A stretch of 64,000 bases of DNA from VXRN01 sp963664365 (GTDB lineage Bacteria; Chloroflexota; Dehalococcoidia; Lucifugimonadales; UBA1123), in contig OY761144.1 in assembly GCA_963664365.1 (NCBI GenBank), positions 930,001-994,000 on the forward strand, given 5' to 3'. The notes under the pieces are model-generated. The model ran no database searches and had not been told where the DNA came from. It was given only the letters and a program-made list of their open reading frames with translations. Of the stretch, positions 1-7,896 are shown one piece after another. Numbering within the stretch: the stretch's first letter is position 1; every line of letters starts with the position of its first letter. A program made the position numbers and the translations under genes.

Positions 1-248
1 TCATGATGGCGGTGGGCAAGAGCGGGATCGAGTTGGACGAGTCGAAGATAGACATATTCATCAACGGAATCCACATCGTCCACGAGGGGAAGGCGATTCC
101 GTATTTGGCGGACGCGGTGAGCGCGGGCATGGCGGCCGAGGAGGTGGGGTTGAAGGTGGACTTGAACATGGGAGAGGGAAGCGCGACGGCGTGGGGTTCG
201 GACCTGACGGAAGAGTACGTTACGTTCAACTCGGCCTATTCGACGTAG
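1..248 (+). CDS. argJ: ArgJ, bifunctional ornithine acetyltransferase / N-acetylglutamate synthase (C-terminal end only)
   Basis: This is the last ~81 codons of argJ; the gene enters from beyond the left edge and is read from base 3. The tail contains the hallmark end of the ArgJ beta chain, ATAWGSDLTEEYVTFNSAYST-like (A-x-AWG-x-DLT-x-x-YV-x-x-N-x-x-Y-x-T), preceded by the M/G-rich beta-strand region. ArgJ transfers the acetyl group from N-acetylornithine to glutamate in the cyclic arginine pathway (family knowledge). The stop is 7 bases before argB, so the two are probably co-transcribed. The catalytic Thr lies outside the window. Confidence 0.93.
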   Translation, partial: MMAVGKSGIELDESKIDIFINGIHIVHEGKAIPYLADAVSAGMAAEEVGLKVDLNMGEGSATAWGSDLTEEYVTFNSAYST

Positions 249-255
249 GCGAGAG

Positions 256-1053
256 TTGGCCAAGGAGCATCCCACAGATGGGACGATTGTAGTAAAGATA
301 GGCGGAAGCACTCTCGGAGAGCACGACACGACTCTTGAGGATTTGGTGTCGATGCAGCGGGAGGGTCTGAGCGCGGTCGTGGTGCATGGAGGCGGGAAGG
401 TCATCACGGAGTGGATGGCGGCTCAGAACGTCAGGCCGGTGTTCAGGAACGGCTTGCGCGTGACGGACGGGGACAGTCTTCGGATCGTTGTGGCGGTGCT
501 GGCCGGGCTGATAAACAAGGAGTTGGTGGCCGAGTTGTCCTCGATTGGGGGAAGGGCGCTGGGGCTGAGCGGCGCGGACGGCGGGATGCTGACGGCGCGG
601 GTGAAGGACGCTGATTTGGGCTATGTTGGCGAGGTGGTCTCGGTGAATGAGACGCCGATCAGGTCGGCGCTGGATTCCGGGTTCATTCCCGTCATCGCGC
701 CGGTCGCGGTGAGTTCAGGGGACGATCCCGTGCATCCCAACTCGCTGCTGAACGTGAATGCAGATACGGTCGCGGGGGAGATCGCGTGCGCGATGGGGGC
801 CGAGCGGCTGCTGTTCCTGACGGACGTTCCGGGCGTGTTGGACAGAGGTCGGCGGGTGGTGCGTAGGATGACGGCGGCGCAGGCTCGGACGCTAACCAAC
901 GTGGGCGCCGTATCAGGGGGTATGATTCCAAAGATAGAGGCGTGTTTGCGGGCTTTGAGCAATGGGAGCGTTTCGCAGATAATAGACGGGAGGGAGCCGG
1001 GCGCGCTGCGGCGATGCCTGGATGGGGAGGCGCTTGGGACACGGATTGGGTAG
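256..1053 (+). CDS. argB: N-acetylglutamate kinase
   Basis: This 265-residue protein is of normal length for ArgB, which phosphorylates N-acetylglutamate in the second step of arginine synthesis. Visible family motifs are the N-terminal VVKIGGSTL phosphate-binding strand, the VVHGGGK loop, GLSGADGG, the substrate-binding LNVNADTVAGEIA block, FLTDVPGV, and the C-terminal GGMIPKIEACLRAL segment. The start is a TTG at 256 that places the KIGG motif about 14 residues in, as is usual. It lies 7 bases after argJ and about 70 bases before the UPF0182 gene. Confidence 0.96.
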   Translation: MAKEHPTDGTIVVKIGGSTLGEHDTTLEDLVSMQREGLSAVVVHGGGKVITEWMAAQNVRPVFRNGLRVTDGDSLRIVVAVLAGLINKELVAELSSIGGRALGLSGADGGMLTARVKDADLGYVGEVVSVNETPIRSALDSGFIPVIAPVAVSSGDDPVHPNSLLNVNADTVAGEIACAMGAERLLFLTDVPGVLDRGRRVVRRMTAAQARTLTNVGAVSGGMIPKIEACLRALSNGSVSQIIDGREPGALRRCLDGEALGTRIG

Positions 1054-1124
1054 TCTTTAGTGGCTAGTGGTTAGTGAATCGTGGATAGTCGCATGTAAAC
1101 GGAAGTGAGACATGAGGTACGAGA

Positions 1125-3911
1125 ATGGCTGAAGAATTCGGACGGAATGGGGGCGAGCGTGAGCCTCCGATGGATCTTCTGGCGGCAAGTCCGGGCGACA
1201 TCAGGCCGCTCCTGAAGTGGGTGGGGATAATCGCCGGAGTGGTGGTACTGTTCGGGCTGGTTTCGTTCGGCCGGACGGTGTACACGGACCTGCTGTGGTT
1301 CGATTCGCTGGGCCTTCGCCCCATATTCGTAAAGGTCACGGTCACTCGGATCGCTCTGTTCGCGGTGGGCACGTTAGTCGCCGCCGTAGCGCTGGCTGTA
1401 AGCCTGTGGCTGGCCAACAGGCACTCGGCAGGGGAGATAACGCTGCCGGTGCCTGAGGAGGTGACAAACGCGCTTCGGCGGTCGGTGACGCTGGGTTCGA
1501 TAGCGGCGGTGGTCGTTCTGAGCCTGATACTCGGCTCTGTGATGGCGGCGAGGTGGGAGTTGTTCCTGCGGTTCACCAACTCGGCGCCGTTCGGGCAGAA
1601 TGACCCGGTGTACGGGATGGATTTGGGGTTCTACATCTTCAATCTGCCTTTCTACTCTTTTGCGCAGGGGTGGGCGCTTGGGCTGTTCATAGTGGCGCTT
1701 CTGGCGACCATCGCGGTGCATTTCATCAACTACAGTATGCGCGGAATCGGCTATGAGGTGACCGGTCCGAGGCTGGTACATCTCTCGATAATCGCGGCGG
1801 TCATCATGCTGGCGATGGCGGTGGGCCACTGGCTTGACCGGTGGGCGCTGGTGCTTTCAGATAATGGGTACGCCTTTGGAGCGTCTTACACGGACTTGAA
1901 CGCGCGAATGCCGGCCATGCTGATAATGACTATCGTGGCTGCGGCTGCCGCTCTGCTGATGCTGGTCAACATCTACGTTCGGCAGTTCAGGATAGTGGTC
2001 GGGGCCGTGGCGCTTTGGATAGTATTGGGTCTTGTGCTGGGGTCGGCGTGGCCGTCGGTAGTCCAGAGGTTCACAGTGACTCCGAGTGAACTGGACAAGG
2101 AGACGCCGTACATAGCGCGGAACATCGAGATGACGCGGCAGGCGTTCGCGCTGGACCGGATCGAAGAGGACTTCTACCCGGCGGTCTCGACCGAAGTGGG
2201 GGCGGACCTGATACGGGACAACATTCTGACGATCAACAACATCCGGCTGTGGGACTACAGGCCGCTTTCCAGCGTGTACAAGCAGATCCAGCTTATCCGG
2301 CCTTACTACGACTTCAAGGACGCGGACGTTGACCGGTACTACATCAACGGAGAGTACAGGCAGGTTCTTCTGTCGGCGCGGGAGGTGGCGCCGGAGAAGC
2401 TGGAGTCTCAGACGTGGGTGAACAACAAGTTGGTGTACACGCACGGGATCGGGATAGCAATGAGTCCGGCGACGGAGTTCACGGCGGAGGGGCGTCCCGA
2501 GTTCTTCGCCAAGGACATCCCAGCCGACGGGGCGATTCCGATAGGCATTCAGGACGGCGTGACGCCGCCCGAACTGGTGGTGGACAATCCGAGGATCTAC
2601 TACGGCGAGAATACGCTGGACTCGATCATCGTGAACTCGAACACCGACGAGCTCGATTACCAGACAGAGAAGGGCGACCTGTTCAGGACGCGGTACGCCG
2701 GAGACGGCGGCGTTGAGCTTTCGTCGTTCGTGCGGAGGCTGATGTACGCCTGGGAGTTCGGGGACATCAACATCCTGATCAGCGGCGAGATACGGCCGGA
2801 GAGCCGGATTCAGTACTACCGGGCGATCCAGGAGCGGGTGAACAAGGTCGCTCCGTTCCTGATGCTGGACAGCGACCCTTACATAGTCGCCGCCAAAGAC
2901 AAGCTGTACTGGATGCAGGACGCCTACACCGTGACGGACCACTACCCGTACTCCGACCCCATAGGAGAGATCAACTACATGCGGAACAGCGTGAAGGTGA
3001 CCATAGACTCCTACGAGGGCAGCTTGGACTTCTACGTGTGGGACGAGAGCGACCCGATAGTGCAGACGTACCGTCGGATATTCCCGGCTCTGTTCAGGGA
3101 CAAGTCTGAGATGCCCGAGGGTCTGCGGGACCATACCCGCTATCCGCAGGACTTCTTCTCGGTGCAGGCGGAGAAGTACATCAGGTATCACATGAAGGAC
3201 CCGAACAACTTCTACAGCGATGAGGACCTGTGGGCATTCCCTAACGAGAAGCTGGGACAGGGAGACGACCTGCAGCCAGTCGAGCCGTATTACGTGATAA
3301 TGAAGCTGCCGGGGGAGGAGAGAGAGGAGTTCGTACAACTCTTGCCGTACACTCCGAACCAGCGTCAGAACCTGATAGGATGGCTGGCCGCGCGGAGCGA
3401 CGGGGAGAACTACGGCAAGTTGGTCGCGTTCGAGTTCCCGAAGGACCGTCAGATAGACGGTCCTGAGCAGGTGGAGGCCAGGATAGACAACGATCAGGAC
3501 ATCTCGGCGTGGTTCACGCTGAGATGCACGGAAGGCTCGACGTGCATCAGGGGGAACCTGTTGGTCATTCCTATAGGTGACTCGCTGCTGTACGCGGAGC
3601 CGGTCTATATCCAGGCCGAAGGGGTGGACTTCCCCGAGTTGAAGCGGGTGATACTGGCGACCGCCGACAGGGTTGTGATGGAAGACTCACTGGGCCTGGC
3701 GCTGGCCGCGCTGACGGGCGAGGGGTCGCTCGTGGACGTGGGCCAGCCTGAAGCGGCCCCGGAGGAGGCTCCGGCTCCGACGACCGCGCCGGTGGACGAC
3801 GTCGGCCGGCAGATCGACATTCTTTCGGAGACCATCATCGGGATCAAAGACGACTTGGCCTCGCTTGAAGAGGCGGTCGAAAGACTTAAGCAACTCACCG
3901 GAGGTGAATAA
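1125..3911 (+). CDS. UPF0182 family membrane protein
   Basis: A 928-residue protein. Residues ~25-330 hold about seven hydrophobic segments and the rest is a long soluble domain rich in Tyr and acidic residues. The TVTPSELDKETPYIARNIEMT-like junction after the last membrane segment is typical of the UPF0182/PF03699 family found in Actinobacteria, Chloroflexi and Cyanobacteria. The C terminus has a Pro/Ala/Glu linker (about 870-890) and then a short Leu-heptad coiled coil. Its function is unknown. It sits inside the arginine operon between argB and argD, and its stop is one base from the argD start, so it is probably co-translated with argD. A role in arginine metabolism is not shown. Confidence 0.93.
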   Translation: MAEEFGRNGGEREPPMDLLAASPGDIRPLLKWVGIIAGVVVLFGLVSFGRTVYTDLLWFDSLGLRPIFVKVTVTRIALFAVGTLVAAVALAVSLWLANRHSAGEITLPVPEEVTNALRRSVTLGSIAAVVVLSLILGSVMAARWELFLRFTNSAPFGQNDPVYGMDLGFYIFNLPFYSFAQGWALGLFIVALLATIAVHFINYSMRGIGYEVTGPRLVHLSIIAAVIMLAMAVGHWLDRWALVLSDNGYAFGASYTDLNARMPAMLIMTIVAAAAALLMLVNIYVRQFRIVVGAVALWIVLGLVLGSAWPSVVQRFTVTPSELDKETPYIARNIEMTRQAFALDRIEEDFYPAVSTEVGADLIRDNILTINNIRLWDYRPLSSVYKQIQLIRPYYDFKDADVDRYYINGEYRQVLLSAREVAPEKLESQTWVNNKLVYTHGIGIAMSPATEFTAEGRPEFFAKDIPADGAIPIGIQDGVTPPELVVDNPRIYYGENTLDSIIVNSNTDELDYQTEKGDLFRTRYAGDGGVELSSFVRRLMYAWEFGDINILISGEIRPESRIQYYRAIQERVNKVAPFLMLDSDPYIVAAKDKLYWMQDAYTVTDHYPYSDPIGEINYMRNSVKVTIDSYEGSLDFYVWDESDPIVQTYRRIFPALFRDKSEMPEGLRDHTRYPQDFFSVQAEKYIRYHMKDPNNFYSDEDLWAFPNEKLGQGDDLQPVEPYYVIMKLPGEEREEFVQLLPYTPNQRQNLIGWLAARSDGENYGKLVAFEFPKDRQIDGPEQVEARIDNDQDISAWFTLRCTEGSTCIRGNLLVIPIGDSLLYAEPVYIQAEGVDFPELKRVILATADRVVMEDSLGLALAALTGEGSLVDVGQPEAAPEEAPAPTTAPVDDVGRQIDILSETIIGIKDDLASLEEAVERLKQLTGGE

Positions 3912-3912
3912 G

Positions 3913-5103
3913 GTGACTACCGATTGGAAAGACGTAGAGAGCAAGTACTACATGTTCGTGGTCCGGCGGCAGCCGGTCGTGATCGTGAAGGGAGACGGGA
4001 CGAGGGTCTGGGACGTGGACGGGAAGGAGTATCTGGACTTCACGTCCGGCTGGGCGGTGAACAACGCCGGTCACGCCAACAGCGCGATAGCCGACGCGAT
4101 AGCGGAGCAGGCGCGGACGTTGCTTCAGACGTCGAACCAGTTCTACACGATTCCGCAGTTACAGCTTGCTGAGATACTGGTGGAGAACTCGGCGCTGGAC
4201 AAGGTCTTCTTCTGCAACAGCGGGGCCGAGGCCAACGAGGGAGCGATGAAGCTCGCTCGGCGCTACGGAGCCAAGAACCGCAACGGCGCGTATGAGATCG
4301 TGACCGCGCTCAACTCGTTCCACGGACGCACCATGGCGAACGTGTCGGCCACGGGTCAGCCTCACTACCAAGAGTTGTTTCAGCCCATCCCGCCGGGGTA
4401 CAAGCACGTCCCGTTCGGAGACCTGGAGGAGTTGAAGGGGTCGGTCACCGACAGAACGGTCGCGGTGATGATCGAGCCGGTCCAAGCGGAGGGCGGGGTG
4501 AACATTCCGTCCGAGGGATACCTTCAAAACGTCCGTGAGTTCTGCGACCAGGAGGGGTTGCTGCTGATCTTCGACGAGGTTCAGACGGGCATGGGTCGGC
4601 TGGGAACGCTGTTCGGATACCAGAGCTTCGGGGTCGAGCCGGACATCATGACGCTGGCCAAGGGTCTTGGCGGCGGCGTGCCGATCGGGGCGTTCATGGC
4701 TAAGGACGAGGCGTGCGCGTTCGAGCCGGGGGACCACGGTTCGACGTTCGGGGGCAACGCGCTGACGTGCGCCGCCGGGTACGCTTCCGCGAAGTACATC
4801 ATAGAAAACGACCTGTCGGGGAACGCGGCTGAGATGGGCGAGCAGATGGGCGCGGGCTTGGACGCTCTGAAGTCGAAGTACAGCCAGATCGAGGAGGTCC
4901 GGGGAATGGGCCTGCTGTGGGCGGTACTGTTCGACTCGGACATCGGACCGGACGTGGTCGCCAACTGCAACAGCGAGGGTCTGCTGACGAATCCGCTCCG
5001 GCCCAACGCGGTGCGCCTGATGCCGCCGCTGACGGTGTCGAAAGAGGAGATAGAGCAGGCGATGGAGCGGCTGGATTCGGCGATTGGAGCGGTAGTGGGT
5101 TAA
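3913..5103 (+). CDS. argD: Acetylornithine aminotransferase
   Basis: A class III PLP aminotransferase of 396 residues that converts N-acetylglutamate semialdehyde to N-acetylornithine. Motifs include FFCNSGAEANEGAMKLAR (phosphate/PLP loop), SFHGRTMA, IEPVQAEGG, LLLIFDEVQTGMGR with the PLP-ring Asp near residue 221, and LAKGLGGGVPIGA with the Schiff-base Lys near residue 250. The GTG at 3913 is the chosen start: GGAGGTG lies 6-7 bases upstream and the protein then begins just before the normal N-terminal Y-M-F region. An ATG at 3865 would overlap the UPF0182 gene by 47 bases. Confidence 0.95.
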   Translation: MTTDWKDVESKYYMFVVRRQPVVIVKGDGTRVWDVDGKEYLDFTSGWAVNNAGHANSAIADAIAEQARTLLQTSNQFYTIPQLQLAEILVENSALDKVFFCNSGAEANEGAMKLARRYGAKNRNGAYEIVTALNSFHGRTMANVSATGQPHYQELFQPIPPGYKHVPFGDLEELKGSVTDRTVAVMIEPVQAEGGVNIPSEGYLQNVREFCDQEGLLLIFDEVQTGMGRLGTLFGYQSFGVEPDIMTLAKGLGGGVPIGAFMAKDEACAFEPGDHGSTFGGNALTCAAGYASAKYIIENDLSGNAAEMGEQMGAGLDALKSKYSQIEEVRGMGLLWAVLFDSDIGPDVVANCNSEGLLTNPLRPNAVRLMPPLTVSKEEIEQAMERLDSAIGAVVG

Positions 5104-5121
5104 ACAGCGGTTAGAATCGGG

Positions 5122-5142
5122 GCGCTCGTCTTGGACGGGCGC
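5122..5142 (+). terminator. Hairpin downstream of argD, possible terminator
   Basis: A 9-bp stem GCGCTCGTC / GACGGGCGC (one G-U pair) closes a TTG loop 18 bases after the argD stop and is followed by TCTCT rather than a clean T tract. It also marks the boundary between the arginine genes and the accessory island. Confidence 0.4.
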
Positions 5143-5164
5143 TCTCTGAACACTAGGGGTTCGG

Positions 5165-5341
5165 TACGGAGAATTTCGCGCAACCGTAGGGATTATCGAC
5201 GGAGTGGTCGAAGGTCGGTTTCCAAGAAGGGCGCTGCGAGTGGTTTTAGAGTGGTATGAGTTGCATCAATCGGAACTAGAGGCAAACTGGAGTTTGGCTC
5301 AGGAACGGAAGCCGCTTATTTCCATTAGCCCATTGGAGTAA
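5165..5341 (+). pseudogene. DUF4160 C-terminal remnant (5' truncated)
   Basis: The frame starting at 5165 reads YGEFRATVGIIDG, then FPRRALRVVLEW, ELHQSELEANW and a final ISPLE before TAA. This is the C-terminal half of a DUF4160 protein. No ATG, GTG or TTG precedes it in frame, and the nearest upstream in-frame stop is at 5147-5149, right after the argD hairpin. The N-terminal half of the family is therefore missing. DUF4160 genes commonly sit directly upstream of DUF2442 genes as a small toxin-antitoxin-like pair, and a DUF2442 gene starts 5 bases downstream here. I infer a decayed partner gene. Confidence 0.7.
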
Positions 5342-5346
5342 TAGCT

Positions 5347-5610
5347 ATGACTCCACCAATCAAAGATGTGAGGTATGTCGAAGGATTCAGGATATGGATC
5401 AAATTCGAAGACGGCGCCGAGGGCGAGATTGACTTGAGCGGCGAACTATGGGGGGAGATATTCGAGCCTCTGAGAGACCTCGACTACTTCAGAACGGTGC
5501 GGTTGGATAGGGAGATCGACACGATCTGCTGGGATAATGGCGCTGACTTCGCACCTGAGTTTCTCTACGAAGGCATAGCAGCGCCAGTCGCCCACTGGTT
5601 CGGTAGCTAA
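5347..5610 (+). CDS. DUF2442 domain protein
   Basis: An 87-residue protein reading MTPPIKDVRYVEGFRIWI, then F-x-D-G-x-E-G-x-I-D-L and the closing CWDNGADFAPEFLY segment. This is the DUF2442 pattern. The family is small, cytoplasmic and usually paired with DUF4160, where it is suspected of an antitoxin-like role; no activity is proven. Here the partner survives only as a C-terminal fragment 5 bases upstream, so this gene may be an orphan. The ATG follows the DUF4160 stop closely, as in intact pairs. Confidence 0.82.
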   Translation: MTPPIKDVRYVEGFRIWIKFEDGAEGEIDLSGELWGEIFEPLRDLDYFRTVRLDREIDTICWDNGADFAPEFLYEGIAAPVAHWFGS

Positions 5611-5613
5611 CAC

Positions 5614-5856
5614 ATGAAGGTTACTTTGTACTTCCTTGAGACTCGGCAACGGATTGATCGGAGGAACATCCAATTTGAGTAGATTACTAGAGTGATCGAT
5701 AATCCGCTTAAGGTAGAAACCCAGTCAGACGGACGGGTAAGGCTATGGGCAAGAATACCTGAAGCAGGCGGCAAGTATCTGCGAGTCATTCTGTTGGAGG
5801 ACGAGGAAACGATCCATAACGCGTTCTTTGACCATGCGTTCAGAGAGGAGTCGTAA
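5614..5856 (+). pseudogene. Small DUF2283-partner protein interrupted by a nonsense codon
   Basis: From the ATG at 5614 the frame reads MKVTLYFLETRQRIDRR, then meets TAG at 5680-5682, and continues unbroken as ITRVIDNPLKVETQSDGR, KYLRVILLEDEETIHNAFF up to TAA at 5854-5856. Proteins of this form (E-T-R-x-R-x-D-R...E-W-I-x-x-V-I-x-N-P...N-A-F-F-D) are usually encoded immediately upstream of DUF2283 genes. The stop sits where relatives have Trp, so a single TGG-to-TAG change is the likely cause. The TAATG overlap with the next gene is intact. The family is unnamed to me and resembles small toxin-like proteins. Confidence 0.72.
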
Positions 5857-6074
5857 TGCAGATTAAATATTTCCCAGACACAGACACTCTCCTGATCGAT
5901 TTTGCGGACAGGGAGATAGTCGAAACCAAGAATGTCAACGAGAACATTCTGGTTGAATTCGATAGTGATGGCGAACTGGTCAGCACGACTATTGAACACG
6001 CGAAGGACCAGATGGACGTGAACAGCGTGTCCTTTCGGAGAGTCGATGCCGCCTTGCGAGGGATCATGGCGTGA
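5856..6074 (+). CDS. DUF2283 domain protein
   Basis: A 72-residue protein beginning MQIKYFPDTDTLLIDF, followed by a valine-rich E-N-I-L-V-E-F-D-x-D-G strand and ending in an A-x-x-x-x-D-V helix. This is a standard DUF2283 fold, often antitoxin-like. Its ATG overlaps the stop of the broken upstream gene (TAATG), which shows they were a coupled pair. A second DUF2283 gene lies at 13322-13609, there paired with DUF4258. Confidence 0.85.
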   Translation: MQIKYFPDTDTLLIDFADREIVETKNVNENILVEFDSDGELVSTTIEHAKDQMDVNSVSFRRVDAALRGIMA

Positions 6075-6127
6075 TGGCATAACCGGACCGGCTCCGCAGT
6101 TAGTAGAGAGGTTATTGGAGACTCCAA

Positions 6128-6682
6128 ATGGTAACCGCAGAACCAAAGATCAAGCTCACTTACGAAGACTATGCCAAGACGCCAGAGGACGAACGCTGGG
6201 AACTCTTGGACGGGGAGTTGATAATGGCCGCCGCGCCTAATATGAAGCATCAGTCGGTTCAGTCTGTGATTGGGGGGCAAGTACAACCATTCGTCATGAG
6301 CAGCGGTCGTGGCTGGGTGTTCTTCAGTCCCACTGATGTCATGTTTTCGGACAATGATACGGTTCAGCCCGATTTGATATTCGTCTCCAAAGAGCGCGAG
6401 CACATCATCACCGACGCCAATATACAGGGCGCGCCGGACTTGGTCGTCGAGATAATATCGCCGTCATCAGCTAGTCGGGACTGGAGAGACAAGCTCGACC
6501 TGTACGAAAGGCATGGCGTAGCGGAGTACTGGCTGGTGGATCCCGTGTCCGAAATTGTGTGGGTGTTTCGACTCGTTGATGGCGCGCTAGTACAGGCGGG
6601 AATGTATGGCGTGGGCGACACGCTGACTTCTCCGCTGCTGGCGGGGTTCGAATTAGAGCTTAGCGAGGTGTTCTCACACTGA
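6128..6682 (+). CDS. Uma2 family (DUF820) putative restriction-endonuclease-fold protein
   Basis: A 184-residue protein of the Uma2 family, which has a PD-(D/E)XK nuclease fold. Family landmarks are T-Y-E-D-Y-A...W-E-L-L-D-G-E-L, VQPDLIFVS, APDLVVEIISPSS, and RDWRDKLDLYERHGVAEYWLVDP, which holds the Asp/Glu/Lys positions of the putative active site. Functions of the family are largely unproven. Its stop codon overlaps the start of the downstream ATPase gene (TGATG), so the two are translationally coupled. A second, diverged Uma2 gene is at 53159-53713. Confidence 0.88.
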   Translation: MVTAEPKIKLTYEDYAKTPEDERWELLDGELIMAAAPNMKHQSVQSVIGGQVQPFVMSSGRGWVFFSPTDVMFSDNDTVQPDLIFVSKEREHIITDANIQGAPDLVVEIISPSSASRDWRDKLDLYERHGVAEYWLVDPVSEIVWVFRLVDGALVQAGMYGVGDTLTSPLLAGFELELSEVFSH

Positions 6683-7896
6683 TGGTAAACAACATCCTTG
6701 CTCGTATCGAATATCTGCGTGTTCAGAACTTCCGGGCTCTGCGAGACGTAGAGTTCAAAAAACTGAAACCCCTGACAGTTCTTCTGGGTCCCAACGGCAG
6801 TGGTAAGTCGTCAGTGTTCGACGTGCTTTCGTTTCTCGCAGGATGCTTCGATTTGGGTTTGCGCCGAGCATGGGACAGCCACGGACGCGCTAGAGAGCTC
6901 AAGTCCCGAGGCTCCGACGGGCCAGTGACGATCGAGGTCAAGTACCGTGAACGGCCGGGAGATCCGCTGATTAGCTACCACCTATCGATAGACGAACTTA
7001 AAGGAAGACCGATTGTCGTAAGAGAGTGGCTCAGGTGGAAGCGGGGTAGATACGGAAGGCCATTTGGATTCCTCGACTACAAACAGGGGCAAGGGCACGT
7101 TATCAGCGGCGCGATTCCGTTGTCCACGGATAAGCGTGCAGATATTCCTCTCAGTTCTCCAGACCTGTTGGCGGTCAATGCCCTAGGTCGACTGGCCGAT
7201 CACCCGCGCGTAGCAGCTCTGCGCGACTTCATCATGGGCTGGTATGTGTCGTATCTGTCATCAGACAGCATGCGAATTCAACCCGAGGCTGGACCAGATG
7301 AACAGTTGACCCCGACTGGCGACAATCTTGCGAATGTGATTCAGCATCTGGCCGAGCAACATCCTGACAGATTGAGCAAGATATTCGAGGCGCTGAGCCG
7401 GCGCGTGCCGCGCGTAGAGAAGGTACTGTCCGAGATGATGCCAGATGGCCGACTGCTCCTTCAAATAAAGGATGGCCCATTTGACAGACCGGTGCTTGCG
7501 CGTTTCGCCTCAGACGGTACGCTGAAGATGCTGACCTATTTGATTCTGCTGTACGACCCGGAGCCTCCACCGTTTATTGGGGTGGAAGAGCCGGAGAACT
7601 TCCTGCACCCTCGGCTACTCCATGAACTCGCAGAAGAGTGTCGTGCGGCTTCGGAGCGCACTCAGTTGCTGATCACTACACATTCACCGTTCTTTCTCAA
7701 CGCACTACATCCTTCTGAAGTATGGGTTCTATGGCGTAACGAGCAGGGATTCACTCAGACAAGTAGAGTATCCGATCTGCGTGGAGTAAATGATTTCATT
7801 GAAGAGGGTGCCCTATTGGGGCATTTGTGGATGGAGGGTTACTTTGGTCTCGGCGACCCACTGTCAAGGCATGGCGCGCCGACTTTATTCTCATGA
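6682..7896 (+). CDS. AAA family ATPase (AAA_21 / OLD-RecF-like)
   Basis: A 404-residue ABC-type ATPase of the SMC/RecF/OLD class. Visible parts are the LRVQNFRALRDVEF entry strand, Walker A GPNGSGKSS (36-44), signature-like FASDGTLKMLTYLILL (~275-290), Walker B FIGVEEPENFLHP (~298-310) with catalytic Glu, and an H-loop ITTHSPFFLN (~331-340). There is no long coiled coil and no fused TOPRIM domain. Instead the next gene, which overlaps by ATGA, encodes a TOPRIM-like DUF4276 protein. This split ATPase plus TOPRIM-like architecture resembles phage-defence systems (OLD, PARIS); the defence role is my inference. Confidence 0.88.
   Translation: MVNNILARIEYLRVQNFRALRDVEFKKLKPLTVLLGPNGSGKSSVFDVLSFLAGCFDLGLRRAWDSHGRARELKSRGSDGPVTIEVKYRERPGDPLISYHLSIDELKGRPIVVREWLRWKRGRYGRPFGFLDYKQGQGHVISGAIPLSTDKRADIPLSSPDLLAVNALGRLADHPRVAALRDFIMGWYVSYLSSDSMRIQPEAGPDEQLTPTGDNLANVIQHLAEQHPDRLSKIFEALSRRVPRVEKVLSEMMPDGRLLLQIKDGPFDRPVLARFASDGTLKMLTYLILLYDPEPPPFIGVEEPENFLHPRLLHELAEECRAASERTQLLITTHSPFFLNALHPSEVWVLWRNEQGFTQTSRVSDLRGVNDFIEEGALLGHLWMEGYFGLGDPLSRHGAPTLFS

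Noticed and set aside
1857..3338. Long open frame on the minus strand inside the UPF0182 gene (493 codons)
   Set aside because: It is antisense to a recognised protein, has no known domain, and is rich in His/Arg/Val as expected from a GC-rich antisense frame.
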